Source: CAWKPF01 sp963851415
Lineage (GTDB): Bacteria; Acidobacteriota; Thermoanaerobaculia; Multivoradales; Multivoraceae
NCBI GenBank assembly: GCA_963851415.1
Contig: CAWKPF010000003.1
Coordinates: forward strand, 1,550,001 to 1,614,000
DNA length: 64,000 bases
Direction of reading: 5' to 3'
A program made the position numbers and the translations under genes. Below are positions 43,724 through 53,282 of this stretch, piece by piece; within the stretch, counting starts at the first letter, position 1, and each line of letters begins with the position of its first letter. Under the pieces are notes generated by a model. The model had not been told where the DNA came from, searched no databases, and saw nothing but the letters and a program-made list of their open reading frames with translations.

Positions 43724-43740
43724 CTTACAAAGGACTTACA
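43724..43740 (+). promoter_or_regulatory. Tandem CTTACA repeat upstream of the efflux cassette
   Basis: CTTACA occurs at 43724-43729 and 43735-43740, exactly 11 bases apart, in the 246-bp gap before the first RND pump. Direct repeats one helical turn apart are typical of OmpR-type response regulator sites. No matching regulator is encoded nearby. This is a weak prediction from pattern only. Confidence 0.3.
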
Positions 43741-43801
43741 GCGGGCAGAACGGCCGCGAGCGGGGAACTGGGCTACAGTTGATCGCGATCGGAGGAGACT
43801 C

Positions 43802-43939
43802 TTGAATCCGGAGTCGGCATTCGGAACGAACCCCGAACAGGCGGGCATAGGATTGGCCGCATCCCTTGGACCGGACCCGCTTCGACCGACCGCCCGAGGA
43901 AGCCGAGACGTAGCGGCTCAGGCCGGTGTGCAATCTTGA
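43802..43939 (+). CDS. 45-codon leader ORF coupled to the RND pump
   Basis: A TTG at 43802 has GGAGGAG 5 bases upstream, the strongest ribosome binding site near the pump. The frame runs 45 codons (MNPESAFGTNPEQAGIGLAA and on) and stops with a TGA that overlaps the pump's TTG start as TTGA. The pump has no good binding site of its own, so the leader probably feeds ribosomes to it. I do not recognise the peptide, which has no signal or membrane segment. It may be a translational control leader or a small protein. Confidence 0.5.
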   Translation: MNPESAFGTNPEQAGIGLAASLGPDPLRPTARGSRDVAAQAGVQS

Positions 43940-46900
43940 GCGAAATCAATCCCATCGTCCGCTTCTCGGTGGAGCGTCGCATCACGATGACGATGTGCGT
44001 GATCGGGTTGGTGGTGCTGGGATGGCTGTCGCTGACCCGGTTGCCACTCGAGTTCCTGCCCGAATTTTCGCGCGCCAACGTCTGGGTGTCGGTGCCCTAC
44101 GCGTCCTCCAGTGCCCAGGAAGTCGAACGGGAGTTGGTGCGGCCGCTGGAGGACGCCCTCGGCACGCTCAACGGACTCGAGACCTTGAGCTCGACCGCGT
44201 CTCCGGAGTCGGCGAGCGTCAACCTGGAATTCGTCGAAGGGACCGACATGGATCTCGCTTCGGTCGAGGTTCGGGATCGCATCGATCGTGCCCGACCCTT
44301 CCTTCCGGACGACGTCGAACGAGTCTGGATCCGCCGCTTCCAGAGCTCGGACATCCCTGTGATCAGCAGCAGCATCGGTGGGGAAATGGAGCCGGACAAG
44401 CTCTACGCCTTCGTCGAGGAGGTGGTGCAGCCTCGATTGGAGCGCCTCGAGGGAGTGGCTCAGGTGGATGTGCGAGGTCTGCGGACCAAGGAGATCCGGA
44501 TCGAGCTCGTACCCGCACGACTCGCGGCCCACGGCGTGGATGTACGGGACGTCGCCCGGGTGCTGCGCGAGGGCAACGTGAACGTCTCCGGAGGCTACAT
44601 CCGCGAAGGGAGCCGTCGGCTGATGGTGCGGTCGATCGGGGAGTTCGAGTCCCTCGACGAGATCCGGCGCTTACCTCTCGGGCAGGGCGCGTTGCGCATC
44701 GACGACATTGCCGACGTGGTGTACGACTACCCTGAACGTACCTCCTACAGTTTCCTCAACGGAGAGGAGGCGATCTACGTTTCGATCAACAAGACGTCGA
44801 CCGCCAATCTGCTCGCGGTCGCCAATCGCGTCAAGGCCGAGTACACGGCGATCAACGAGAGCCCGGAGGGAGCACAGCTCGAGATCCGGCACTTCCGCGA
44901 CGCTTCGGTGGATGTCACCGAGGGGCTCAGCTCGCTGGTCAAGGCAGGCTTGATCGGTGGTGGACTGGCCATCGTCTTCATGTACCTGTTCTTGCGCCGT
45001 TTCCGCACCACGTTGTTGATCGCCATCGCCATTCCGATCTCTCTGGTGGCGACCTTCGTGATCATCTACCTCATGCGCCAGGCCGATCTCACCTCGATGA
45101 CGCTCAACGTGATGAGCCTGATGGGATTGATGCTCGCGGTCGGCATGCTCTTCGACAACTCGATCGTGGTCATCGAGTCGATCTTTCGCTACCGCCAGGA
45201 GAAGACCAACGACTCGAAGCAGGCGGCCCTCGAAGGGGCGAGCGCGGTGGCGATGCCGATCATCGCGTCGACCGCGACGACCGTCTGTGTCTTCCTGCCG
45301 ATGATCTTCTTCGGGGGTTCCGGCGGGATGATGCGTTTCATGGGCGACGTCGGGTTGACCGTGGTCATCGTGATGGTCGCTTCGCTGATCGTGTCGCTGA
45401 CCGTCGTACCGATGGTAGCGAGCCTGCTGCTGCGCTCCGAGGTCAAGCGCGACATGCCTCTGCTCGAGAAGATGATCGACGTCTACGGTGCCATCTTGCG
45501 CTTCACTCTTCATCATCGCGTCACCTTCGCGATCGGGATCGTGCTCCTGCTGTGGGGCTCGTGGAAGATGTACTCCGGAATCGAGCGCAGCTTCTCACCG
45601 CCGTCCCATGGTCGACAGCTCACCCTGTTCGTCGACACACCGAAGCGCTTCAGCGTGACCGAGCGCGAGGCGCTCTTCCAGGAGATCTACGATCACCTCG
45701 ATGCCCAACGCGAGGAATACGAGATCGCCGACATCACCCATCGATTCAGCACCGGGGGCGGGCGCTCCGGCCGTGGTGATTGGGGGGGATCCAATCGCTA
45801 CGAGCTCTATCTGACCCCCGAGGATCAGGCTCAGCGAACCAGCGCCGAGATCTCGGAATCGATCGACGCGGACCTGCCCCTGCGCTCGGGGGTGACCTAC
45901 AAGGTGCGAGGTACCAGCCACGGGCCTCCGGGCATGGGTGGCTCGACCGTCGAAATGGAGTTGGTGGGCGAGGACATGGAGATTCTCGAGCTGCTCAGCC
46001 CGACGCTGGTCGAGCGCCTGGAGCAGATCCCCGTACTCAAGGACGTCGACACCTCGCTCGAGAGCGGTGACGACGAGATCGTGGTCTCGGTCGACCGCGA
46101 ACGGGCGCTGCAGGCCGGGATGTCCTCCCAGGCGGTCGCCACCAGCGTGAACAATGCGCTCTCCTCCCGCAACCTGAGCTATTTCAAGAGCGACGAGCGC
46201 GAGGTGGGGATGGTGATGCAGTATCGCGAACAGGATCGCCAGACCCTCGATCAGTTACGCACCCTGCCCCTGCGCAACGACGGGACGTCGCTACAGATCG
46301 GCAGCGTCGCCGACTTCGAGGTCGTGCCGGGAGCCAGGAGCATCGAGCGGGAGAACCGCCGCGCCAAGATCACCATCTCCGCAGAATCCCGCAGCAACGC
46401 GCCCTCGTTCGCGCTCATGGGCTCGATGCGGGGAACCCTGGCGGCCATCGGCCTGCCCGAAGGCTACGAGTGGCGCTTCGGCAGGAGCTTCTTCGATGCG
46501 GAGGACGATGCCCGAGGTGCGATGTTCGCTCTGCTCTTCGCTGTGATGCTGATCTACATGATCATGGCCTCGCTGTTCGAGAATTTCGCACAGCCCTTCG
46601 TCATCATGTTCTCGATTCCCTTCGCCTTCACCGGTGTCGGTATCGTCATGACGATGGCGGGGCAATCTCGGACGAGCTCTGCGGACATGGGGCTGATCAT
46701 TCTCGCCGGCATCGTCGTCAACAACGCAATCGTCCTGGTGGATCACATCAACCGACTCCGCCGCGACGGAATGAGGCGCGAGGAGGCGGTGGTGCTCGGA
46801 GGGAAGCACAGGCTGCGCCCGATTCTGATGACGGCGGTGACCACCATCCTCGGGTTGTCGCCGATGGCCGCCCCCTTCTTTCTTCCCGAGATCTTCGGCC

Positions 46901-47058
46901 AGCCCGAAGGACGAGCGGCCCAATGGGCTCCGACCAGTCTGGTGATCCTCGGTGGACTGACGACTTCGACGTTCTTCACCCTGCTGGTGACGCCGACCAT
47001 CTACACCCTGGTCGACGACTTCACCCGTTTCCTGCGGCGCCTCGCGGCTGCAGCATGA
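43936..47058 (+). CDS. RND-family efflux transporter (inner-membrane pump 1)
   Basis: This 1040-residue RND protein of the AcrB/MexF-type superfamily begins INPIVRFSVERRITMTMCVI, the standard N-terminal helix. It has the paired periplasmic porter domains and 12 helices, with motifs such as AVGMLFDNSIVVIESIF in helix 4 and the GIVVNNAIVLVDHIN repeat later. A DN rather than the DD of AcrB is found in the proton-relay position, as in many pumps of this branch. It exports drugs, lipids or metals by proton antiport. The TTG start is within TTGA of the upstream leader. It is followed by an adaptor and a second pump but no outer-membrane channel gene. Confidence 0.9.
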   Translation: MSEINPIVRFSVERRITMTMCVIGLVVLGWLSLTRLPLEFLPEFSRANVWVSVPYASSSAQEVERELVRPLEDALGTLNGLETLSSTASPESASVNLEFVEGTDMDLASVEVRDRIDRARPFLPDDVERVWIRRFQSSDIPVISSSIGGEMEPDKLYAFVEEVVQPRLERLEGVAQVDVRGLRTKEIRIELVPARLAAHGVDVRDVARVLREGNVNVSGGYIREGSRRLMVRSIGEFESLDEIRRLPLGQGALRIDDIADVVYDYPERTSYSFLNGEEAIYVSINKTSTANLLAVANRVKAEYTAINESPEGAQLEIRHFRDASVDVTEGLSSLVKAGLIGGGLAIVFMYLFLRRFRTTLLIAIAIPISLVATFVIIYLMRQADLTSMTLNVMSLMGLMLAVGMLFDNSIVVIESIFRYRQEKTNDSKQAALEGASAVAMPIIASTATTVCVFLPMIFFGGSGGMMRFMGDVGLTVVIVMVASLIVSLTVVPMVASLLLRSEVKRDMPLLEKMIDVYGAILRFTLHHRVTFAIGIVLLLWGSWKMYSGIERSFSPPSHGRQLTLFVDTPKRFSVTEREALFQEIYDHLDAQREEYEIADITHRFSTGGGRSGRGDWGGSNRYELYLTPEDQAQRTSAEISESIDADLPLRSGVTYKVRGTSHGPPGMGGSTVEMELVGEDMEILELLSPTLVERLEQIPVLKDVDTSLESGDDEIVVSVDRERALQAGMSSQAVATSVNNALSSRNLSYFKSDEREVGMVMQYREQDRQTLDQLRTLPLRNDGTSLQIGSVADFEVVPGARSIERENRRAKITISAESRSNAPSFALMGSMRGTLAAIGLPEGYEWRFGRSFFDAEDDARGAMFALLFAVMLIYMIMASLFENFAQPFVIMFSIPFAFTGVGIVMTMAGQSRTSSADMGLIILAGIVVNNAIVLVDHINRLRRDGMRREEAVVLGGKHRLRPILMTAVTTILGLSPMAAPFFLPEIFGQPEGRAAQWAPTSLVILGGLTTSTFFTLLVTPTIYTLVDDFTRFLRRLAAAA

Positions 47059-47125
47059 TCGGCGTGCGAGATCGCGCTGAGCGGACGCCCCAGAAACTGA
47101 CGACACGAAGGTAGGCAAGGCAGAG

Positions 47126-48733
47126 ATGAAATTCGCAAAGATCGCCGGCCCGGTGGGAAGCGTGCTGCTCGCACTGGCCGTCGGGGCGACCCTCGGATGC
47201 GGCTCGAAGGAGAGTGGCGCCGATACGGGAGGAGATGCCACAGGAGGCCGCGGTGGCGGAAGGCCCGGAGAGTTTGGCGGTGCTCCGGAATCGACCGCGA
47301 TTCCGATCGACGTGGCGGTGGTCGCTCAGCGGGACATCGCCGACTACATCGAGACCAACGGCACGCTGGAGGCCGAGAACGACGTCGACATCGTGGCGCG
47401 GATCGGCGGCCCGGTCGTCGAGCTGAAGGGCGAGGAGGGTATGTTCGTGCGCGAAGGCGACCTGCTCGCGCGGATCGATCCCGAGCCGGCAGAGGCACAG
47501 CTCGAGCTGCTGCGGGTGACTCTGGAGGAGGCACGGCTGGCTCTCGAGCGTGCCAACGCTACGCTGGCGAGCGGGATTCTCAGCCAGGAGGCGTACGACC
47601 AGGCCGTGTCGCGCCACGAAACGGCCAAGGCCCAGATCCGCTCCCAGGAGATCCAGCTTGAATACACCGAGATTCGGGCTCCCTTTTCGGGACAGATCGT
47701 CGAGCGAGCCATCAAGTTCGCCGAGAACATCTCGGTGAACCAGAGACTCTTTCGCCTGTCCGACTTCGATCCGCTGCTCTGTCCGATCCAGGTTCCCGAA
47801 AAGGATCTGCCGAGCCTGAGGCTGCGGCAGTCGGCCTATGTGACCGTCGACTCCTACCCCGATCGGAAGTTCAACGCCTCCGTGCTGCGCATCAGTCCGG
47901 TGGTGGAGTCGGCCACGGGAACCGTCAAGGTCACCCTGTCGGTGCAGGGGGAGAATGTCCTTCGACCCGGGATGTTCGCCTCGGTCTTCCTCGAGGTGGA
48001 TCGGCGGTCCGGTTCCCTGGTCATCCCGAAGCGCGCACTGGTTCTCGAGAGCATCGGCGACACCGTCTATGTTTTTGACGACGGGGTGGCCCGTCGGCGG
48101 GAGGTCGAGCTCGGCTTCGCGGAGGCCGACTCGGTCGAGGTGACCTCCGGCCTAGAGGAGGGGGAGCGTGTCATCGTCGTCGGCCAGGACTCGGTGAGCG
48201 ACGGAACGGCCGTGTACGTGCTCGCCGACTCGCCCTCTGGCCCCCCCCCGGGCGCGACTGGGAGCCCGGGCTTTGGCGGAGGGGAGATGAGCGCAGAACA
48301 GCTCGACATGATCAAGGACCGAATGCGCGAGCGTGGGATGTCGGATGCGCAGATCGAGGAGCGCCTACAGCAGATGAGAAACGGTGCATCGACGGGTGCT
48401 GGTCCTTCCGGTGCCGAGCGAGAGGGCCGTCCACCAGAAGGGGGAGATCCCCCCCCTCAGCGGGAAGGTGCCGCGCTCCAGGAGACAGCGCCCTCGCCAC
48501 AGGGAGCACCGGATGCGGATCGCTCGGGTCGGCGCGGGCCTCCTCCGGGCTTCGATCCCACCAACATGACCGACGAGCAATTGAACACGTTGCGCGAGCG
48601 CATGAAGGCGAGGGGGCTCTCCGACGAGCAGATCGAGGAGCGCATCGAGCGAATGAAGAAGGGTGAGCTCCCTCAGCGCGGGCCGGACGAGGGCCCCCCC
48701 GGCTCCCAGGGGCCCCCTGGCTCTCGAGGCTGA
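47126..48733 (+). CDS. RND periplasmic adaptor lipoprotein with duplicated C-terminal motif
   Basis: This 535-residue membrane-fusion protein has a lipobox-like signal (VLLALAVGATLGC). Lipoyl and hairpin domains follow: DVDIVARIGGPVVELKGEEG, QIRSQEIQLEYTEIRAPFSG, then beta-barrel strands (VTLSVQGENVLRPGMFASV). A normal adaptor would end near residue 370. Here about 165 extra residues are rich in Gly/Pro/Ser and contain a 33-residue helical motif twice: EQLDMIKDRMRERGMSDAQI near 391-410 and EQLNTLRERMKARGLSDEQI near 484-503, both continuing EER. The tail may be an assembly or regulatory module. The gene lies 67 bp after pump 1 and 18 bp before pump 2. Confidence 0.9.
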   Translation: MKFAKIAGPVGSVLLALAVGATLGCGSKESGADTGGDATGGRGGGRPGEFGGAPESTAIPIDVAVVAQRDIADYIETNGTLEAENDVDIVARIGGPVVELKGEEGMFVREGDLLARIDPEPAEAQLELLRVTLEEARLALERANATLASGILSQEAYDQAVSRHETAKAQIRSQEIQLEYTEIRAPFSGQIVERAIKFAENISVNQRLFRLSDFDPLLCPIQVPEKDLPSLRLRQSAYVTVDSYPDRKFNASVLRISPVVESATGTVKVTLSVQGENVLRPGMFASVFLEVDRRSGSLVIPKRALVLESIGDTVYVFDDGVARRREVELGFAEADSVEVTSGLEEGERVIVVGQDSVSDGTAVYVLADSPSGPPPGATGSPGFGGGEMSAEQLDMIKDRMRERGMSDAQIEERLQQMRNGASTGAGPSGAEREGRPPEGGDPPPQREGAALQETAPSPQGAPDADRSGRRGPPPGFDPTNMTDEQLNTLRERMKARGLSDEQIEERIERMKKGELPQRGPDEGPPGSQGPPGSRG

Positions 48734-48751
48734 CGGGCCGCGGATCAGCAC

Positions 48752-51700
48752 ATGCGCGTGATCGATTTCTCTGTTCGGCGCCCGGTGACGGTGTTCATTT
48801 TTGCCGTTGCGTCCGTGGTATTCGGCATTGTCGCGTTTCGACAGCTGGCGGTCGACCTGCTGCCGGACATCACGTATCCCTCGTTGACGGTGAAGACCGA
48901 GTGGGAGGGTGCGGCGCCGATCGAGGTAGAGAACCTCGTCACCAAACAGGTGGAAGACGCGGTCGGGGTGGTCAACAACGTGGTGCGGGTGACGTCGAGC
49001 TCGCGGGCCGACACCAGCGAGGTGACACTCGAGTTCTCGTGGGGCACCAACATGGACTTCGCGTCGCTCGACGTCCGCGAGCGCCTCGACATGTTGCGGC
49101 TGCCTCTCGCGTCGGACAAACCGGTGCTGCTGCGCTACGACCCTTCCCTCGATCCGATTCTGCGCGTCGGCGTGACCGGTCTGTCGGATCTGGTGCACAT
49201 GCGGCTGATCGCCGAGGAGGACATCAAGCGCGCCCTCGAGAGGATCGATGGAGTGGCCGCCGTTCTGGTGAGCGGTGGTCTCGAGGAGGAGATCCAGGTC
49301 GACATCGACGAGAGCAAGCTCGGGGCGCTCGGGCTCAACATCTCGGAGCTCGTGGCCCGCCTGGCGGCGGAGAACGTCAATCTGACGGGCGGACGCCTGC
49401 GCGAAGGGCAGACCGAGTACCTCGTGCGCACGATCAACGAGTTCGTACGGCCCGAGGACATGCGCGAGATCGTAGTCGATCGATCGCGGGGTGCCATCGT
49501 GCGCCTCTCCGACGTCGCCCGGGTATACAAGGGTACCAAGGAACGCGAGGTCATCTCGCGGATCGATGGGCTGGAGAGCGTCGAGATCGCGGTCTACAAG
49601 GAGGGTGGCACCAATACGGTGATGGTGGCGGCCGCGGTGGAGGAGGGCCTGCGCAAGGTGGAGGAGAAGCTGATCCGGATCGACCCCGCTCTCCGCCTCA
49701 CGGTGATCACCGACCAGTCGCGCTACATCGAAGAGTCGGTTCGAGCGGTGATCTCGACCGCGGTCATGGGTGGGGCGCTCGCGATCATCGTTCTCTTCCT
49801 GTTCCTGCGCAGTGCCAAGAACACCCTGATCATCGCCATTTCGATCCCGGTCTCCGTCATGGCGACCTTCTTTCTCATGTACATCTTCGACGTGTCGCTG
49901 AACATCATGTCGCTCGGTGGGCTGACCCTGGGGATCGGACTTCTACTCGACAACTCGATCGTGGTTCTGGAGGCGATTCAGCGCAAGCGAGAAGAAGGTC
50001 TGGATGTCGTGGAGGCGGCACGCGTCGGTGCGTCGGAGGTCGGGCGGGCGGTGATTGCCAGCACCCTGACGACGATTTGCGTGTTCGCTCCGATCGTGTT
50101 CATCGAGGGCATCGCCGGCCAGCTGTTCGGAGATCAGGCGATGACCGTGACGTTTTCTCTCGTGGTCTCGCTGGTCGTCGCCCTGACCGTGATTCCGATG
50201 CTCGCCTCTCGCCATCACCGACTCGAAGATCCCCTGGCCGAGGAGCAGGCTGCGCCGAGGTTCTTCCTCCTGAGGTGGATTCAGCGAGCGATCTGGACGG
50301 TTTCCCTGGCGATTGCCCGGTCGATCAAATGGACCAGCCGTCTCGTCGCTCGGGTGCTATCGATCCTGGTGCGCCCCGTTCTCGTCGCCTTCGACCATGC
50401 GCTGCAGGCGGTCGCCGTTACCTACGATCGGAGCGTTGCCTGGGTGCTGCGGTCTCCCTGGGCCGTGATTCTCGGCACGATCGCCGCTCTAGGGCTGTGT
50501 CTGACACTGGTGACCGGGCTCGGTACGGAACTGGTTCCGGAGCTCATTCAGGGTGAGTTCTTCATCGACACCGAGCTTCCACCGGGCACGCGACTCGAAG
50601 TGACCGACCGACGGCTGGCTGCCGTCGAGCGGCGAGGAATGGCCCTGGAGGGAGTTCGCACGGTCTATACGATGGTCGGCACCTCGAACGAGCAGGGAGG
50701 GGCAGCCGGGGAGAAGCGCGAGAACATCGGGCAGGTCACGTTCACCCTGTATCAGCCGAGCAGTGCCGAGCAGGAAGAGGCTCTGATGTCGGAGCTGCGC
50801 TCGATCCTCGATCATCAGAATGCCGCCTTTGCCGACGGACTCGCAGCGGGTGGAGGCGAGGGTCCCGAGGAGAGCAACGCAGCGAGCGGCGCGATGAAGT
50901 ACCGTTTCGGTCGTCCCAGCTACTTCTCGTTTCGGACTCCGATCGAGGTGGAGATCCGCGGCTACAATTTGAAGGTGTTGGAGCGGCTGGCTCAGGATGT
51001 CGTCGCGCAGTTGCGTGGGATCGAGGGGCTGGCGGACGTCAAGTCGTCGACCGAGGGGGGGAATCCCGAGCTGCAGATCCGGTTCGACCGGGATCGACTG
51101 GCCAGCTATGGCTACACGGTCAACCAGATCGGAAGTGTGATTCGCTCCAAGGTGCAGGGAGACATCGCGACCGACATCACCAGGGAGGATCGCAACATCG
51201 AGATCCGCATGCGCTCGAGCGAGCGCTACCGCGATTCGGTGCGGGATCTCGGCAACCTGAACATCTCGCAGTCCGGAACCACCCGGGTGCCGCTCTCCTC
51301 GGTTGCCGATGTGATCGAGACCTACGGGCCCGCGGAGATCCGTCGGGCCGACAGCAGTCGGGTGGCTCTGATCACCGCCAATCTGACCGGAAGCCGTGAC
51401 CTGGGAAGCGTCTCGGCCGACATCGAGTCGATACTCGCCGCGGTGTCGCTACCGAGCGGCTTCGACTACACCCTCGGTGGGCAGCGTCAGGAGATGGAGA
51501 CCTCGTTCGAGAGTATGCGTCTGGCCATTCTCCTCGCGATCTTCATGGTCTATCTGGTGATGGCCTCCCAGTTCGAGTCACTGCTACATCCCTTCGTGAT
51601 CCTGTTCAGCGTTCCCTTCTCCCTCATCGGGGCGATCTTGATCCTGTGGTCGACCGGAACCACGATTTCGATCGTGGTGCTCATCGGTGCGATTCTGCTT

Positions 51701-51997
51701 GCCGGCATCGTGGTGAACAACGCGATCATCCTGGTCGACTACACCAACCAGCTGCGGCGCGAAGGGCTCTCGAAGCTGGAGGCACTCCGCAAAGCGGGTG
51801 CGACCCGTCTACGACCCATTCTGATGACGACCGGGACGACGGTTCTGGGCCTCTTGCCGATGGCCATGGGCCTGGGGGAGGGCAGTGAGCTGCGGGCTCC
51901 GATGGCGCTGACCGTGGTTGGCGGCCTTCTGACGTCGACGCTGTTGACGCTGCTGGTGATCCCCGCGGTCTACAGCGTGCTCGACCGCGGGCGCTGA
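48752..51997 (+). CDS. RND-family efflux transporter (inner-membrane pump 2)
   Basis: This 1081-residue RND protein begins RVIDFSVRRPVTVFIFAVAS. Helix 4 carries LGIGLLLDNSIVVLEAI, and the second half has GIVVNNAIILVDYTNQLR. It is clearly a different subtype from pump 1, with a longer hydrophobic loop between the two halves (residues about 490-560, RFFLLRWIQRAIWTVSLAIA). Two pumps sharing one adaptor is known from MdtBC-type heteromultimers. Whether these two combine or act separately cannot be told. The start is an ATG 18 bases after the adaptor. No TolC-like gene is in the window. Confidence 0.9.
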   Translation: MRVIDFSVRRPVTVFIFAVASVVFGIVAFRQLAVDLLPDITYPSLTVKTEWEGAAPIEVENLVTKQVEDAVGVVNNVVRVTSSSRADTSEVTLEFSWGTNMDFASLDVRERLDMLRLPLASDKPVLLRYDPSLDPILRVGVTGLSDLVHMRLIAEEDIKRALERIDGVAAVLVSGGLEEEIQVDIDESKLGALGLNISELVARLAAENVNLTGGRLREGQTEYLVRTINEFVRPEDMREIVVDRSRGAIVRLSDVARVYKGTKEREVISRIDGLESVEIAVYKEGGTNTVMVAAAVEEGLRKVEEKLIRIDPALRLTVITDQSRYIEESVRAVISTAVMGGALAIIVLFLFLRSAKNTLIIAISIPVSVMATFFLMYIFDVSLNIMSLGGLTLGIGLLLDNSIVVLEAIQRKREEGLDVVEAARVGASEVGRAVIASTLTTICVFAPIVFIEGIAGQLFGDQAMTVTFSLVVSLVVALTVIPMLASRHHRLEDPLAEEQAAPRFFLLRWIQRAIWTVSLAIARSIKWTSRLVARVLSILVRPVLVAFDHALQAVAVTYDRSVAWVLRSPWAVILGTIAALGLCLTLVTGLGTELVPELIQGEFFIDTELPPGTRLEVTDRRLAAVERRGMALEGVRTVYTMVGTSNEQGGAAGEKRENIGQVTFTLYQPSSAEQEEALMSELRSILDHQNAAFADGLAAGGGEGPEESNAASGAMKYRFGRPSYFSFRTPIEVEIRGYNLKVLERLAQDVVAQLRGIEGLADVKSSTEGGNPELQIRFDRDRLASYGYTVNQIGSVIRSKVQGDIATDITREDRNIEIRMRSSERYRDSVRDLGNLNISQSGTTRVPLSSVADVIETYGPAEIRRADSSRVALITANLTGSRDLGSVSADIESILAAVSLPSGFDYTLGGQRQEMETSFESMRLAILLAIFMVYLVMASQFESLLHPFVILFSVPFSLIGAILILWSTGTTISIVVLIGAILLAGIVVNNAIILVDYTNQLRREGLSKLEALRKAGATRLRPILMTTGTTVLGLLPMAMGLGEGSELRAPMALTVVGGLLTSTLLTLLVIPAVYSVLDRGR

Positions 51998-52133
51998 GCA
52001 AAGGGTTGCAGGGGGGCTGCCAGGGGGCGTGCTGTATTCACTTATTTGCAAAAGTCTGGCAGAATGGCTCGGTGTCGCCTCGTGCGAGAGGTGGACGTTC
52101 TGACCGGAGACAGCCCCTCCCTGGAGACTCGCC

Positions 52134-53126
52134 ATGGCCGAGAAACGACCCCTCCTGACCTCTCCCGAAGAGCTGCAGGGAGCCCTTTTGCGTGCCGAGG
52201 AGCAGCGCCTGCGCGAGCGGGAGGTCCTGGAGCTGGCCGCGCGAAAGGCCGAAGAGCGGCTTCGTGAGTCGGACCAGAGTCACGAGGACGCCCGAAATCA
52301 AATCGAGGCTCTCTCCTGCGAAGTGGCCTCGCTGACGGACGTGAGCCGGCAAGCCGAACAGGAGCGAGACCGCATGAAGGCGGAGCTCTCCGAGAGCCAG
52401 CAGACCCTGGCTACGGCAGAGATGGAGCTCGAGGAACGTACCCAGCGAGTGGCGACGCTCGAAGCTCGGGTGGCCGAGGGCGAGGAAGACCGTCTCAAGT
52501 TGGAAGAGGCTCGAAACGAGCTCCGAGAGGTCAAGGAGCTCCGAGACGAGCTGCGTGGAGAGATCTCGCAGCTGTGGGAGAAGATCGAAGACCGGGACCG
52601 GGAGAGTCGCAATCTCAAGGCTCGGATGACCGAGCTCGAGAGCGAGGTCGCCGCCGAGCGCGAGGAGCTTCAGGAGCGAGCCCAGCGATTTCGCCGTGAG
52701 CTCGAGGAGGAGCGCACTCGCCTGGAGGGCGAGCTCGAGTCGGTTCGCGGAGAGCTGGGCGCGGCGACCCTGAGGCTCGAGGAACAGCGGGTCGAGCTCG
52801 AGGCGGCAGCCGAAGTCTCGGGAGAGGATCTGGAGCTCCGGATTCTCGAGATGGAGGCCGAGCTGGCGCAACGCGACAAGGCCTGGCACGAGGTCGAGTC
52901 TCTGGTCAAGTCCTCGGAAACTCGCCGCCTGGAGCTCGAGGAGGAGAACGAGCGCCAGGGCGAGAAGATCCTCGAGCAGGAGAGTGAGATCGAGCGCCTG
53001 CGAGAGAGAGTGATCGAATTCAGGAAGGCCGAGGCGCTCGAGGAAATCCGAGCCAAGGGACTCGACAACACGGGCGACCTCGCGGTCGCCGAGCTTCGTA
53101 TGGAGCTCGGTGATTTCGACGCCTGA
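52134..53126 (+). CDS. Long coiled-coil protein
   Basis: This 330-residue soluble protein is almost entirely predicted coiled coil from about residue 15 to 300, with heptads rich in L, E and R (LREREVLELAARKAEERLRE, LREVKELRDELRGEISQLWE, RERVIEFRKAEALEEIRAKG). There is no signal peptide or membrane helix, nor an ATPase motif. It is probably a cytoplasmic structural or scaffolding protein. It begins 136 bp after pump 2; whether it belongs to the efflux cassette is unclear. The 52002-52133 gap has an AT-rich patch (near 52035-52050) that might hold a promoter. Confidence 0.75.
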   Translation: MAEKRPLLTSPEELQGALLRAEEQRLREREVLELAARKAEERLRESDQSHEDARNQIEALSCEVASLTDVSRQAEQERDRMKAELSESQQTLATAEMELEERTQRVATLEARVAEGEEDRLKLEEARNELREVKELRDELRGEISQLWEKIEDRDRESRNLKARMTELESEVAAEREELQERAQRFRRELEEERTRLEGELESVRGELGAATLRLEEQRVELEAAAEVSGEDLELRILEMEAELAQRDKAWHEVESLVKSSETRRLELEEENERQGEKILEQESEIERLRERVIEFRKAEALEEIRAKGLDNTGDLAVAELRMELGDFDA

Positions 53127-53282
53127 GAGAGCTCCACGAGAGAATCGCCCGGGACGGCACCCGAGACGAGGCCGCGAAGCGTCGCGGTCGGATCTGGCGT
53201 ACCGTTGCTATGATCCCACGACCTCGTGTCTCTCTCCCCTCTCCGGAGTCCGGGGCGGGCCATGCCTCAGCAAGGAGCTTCG

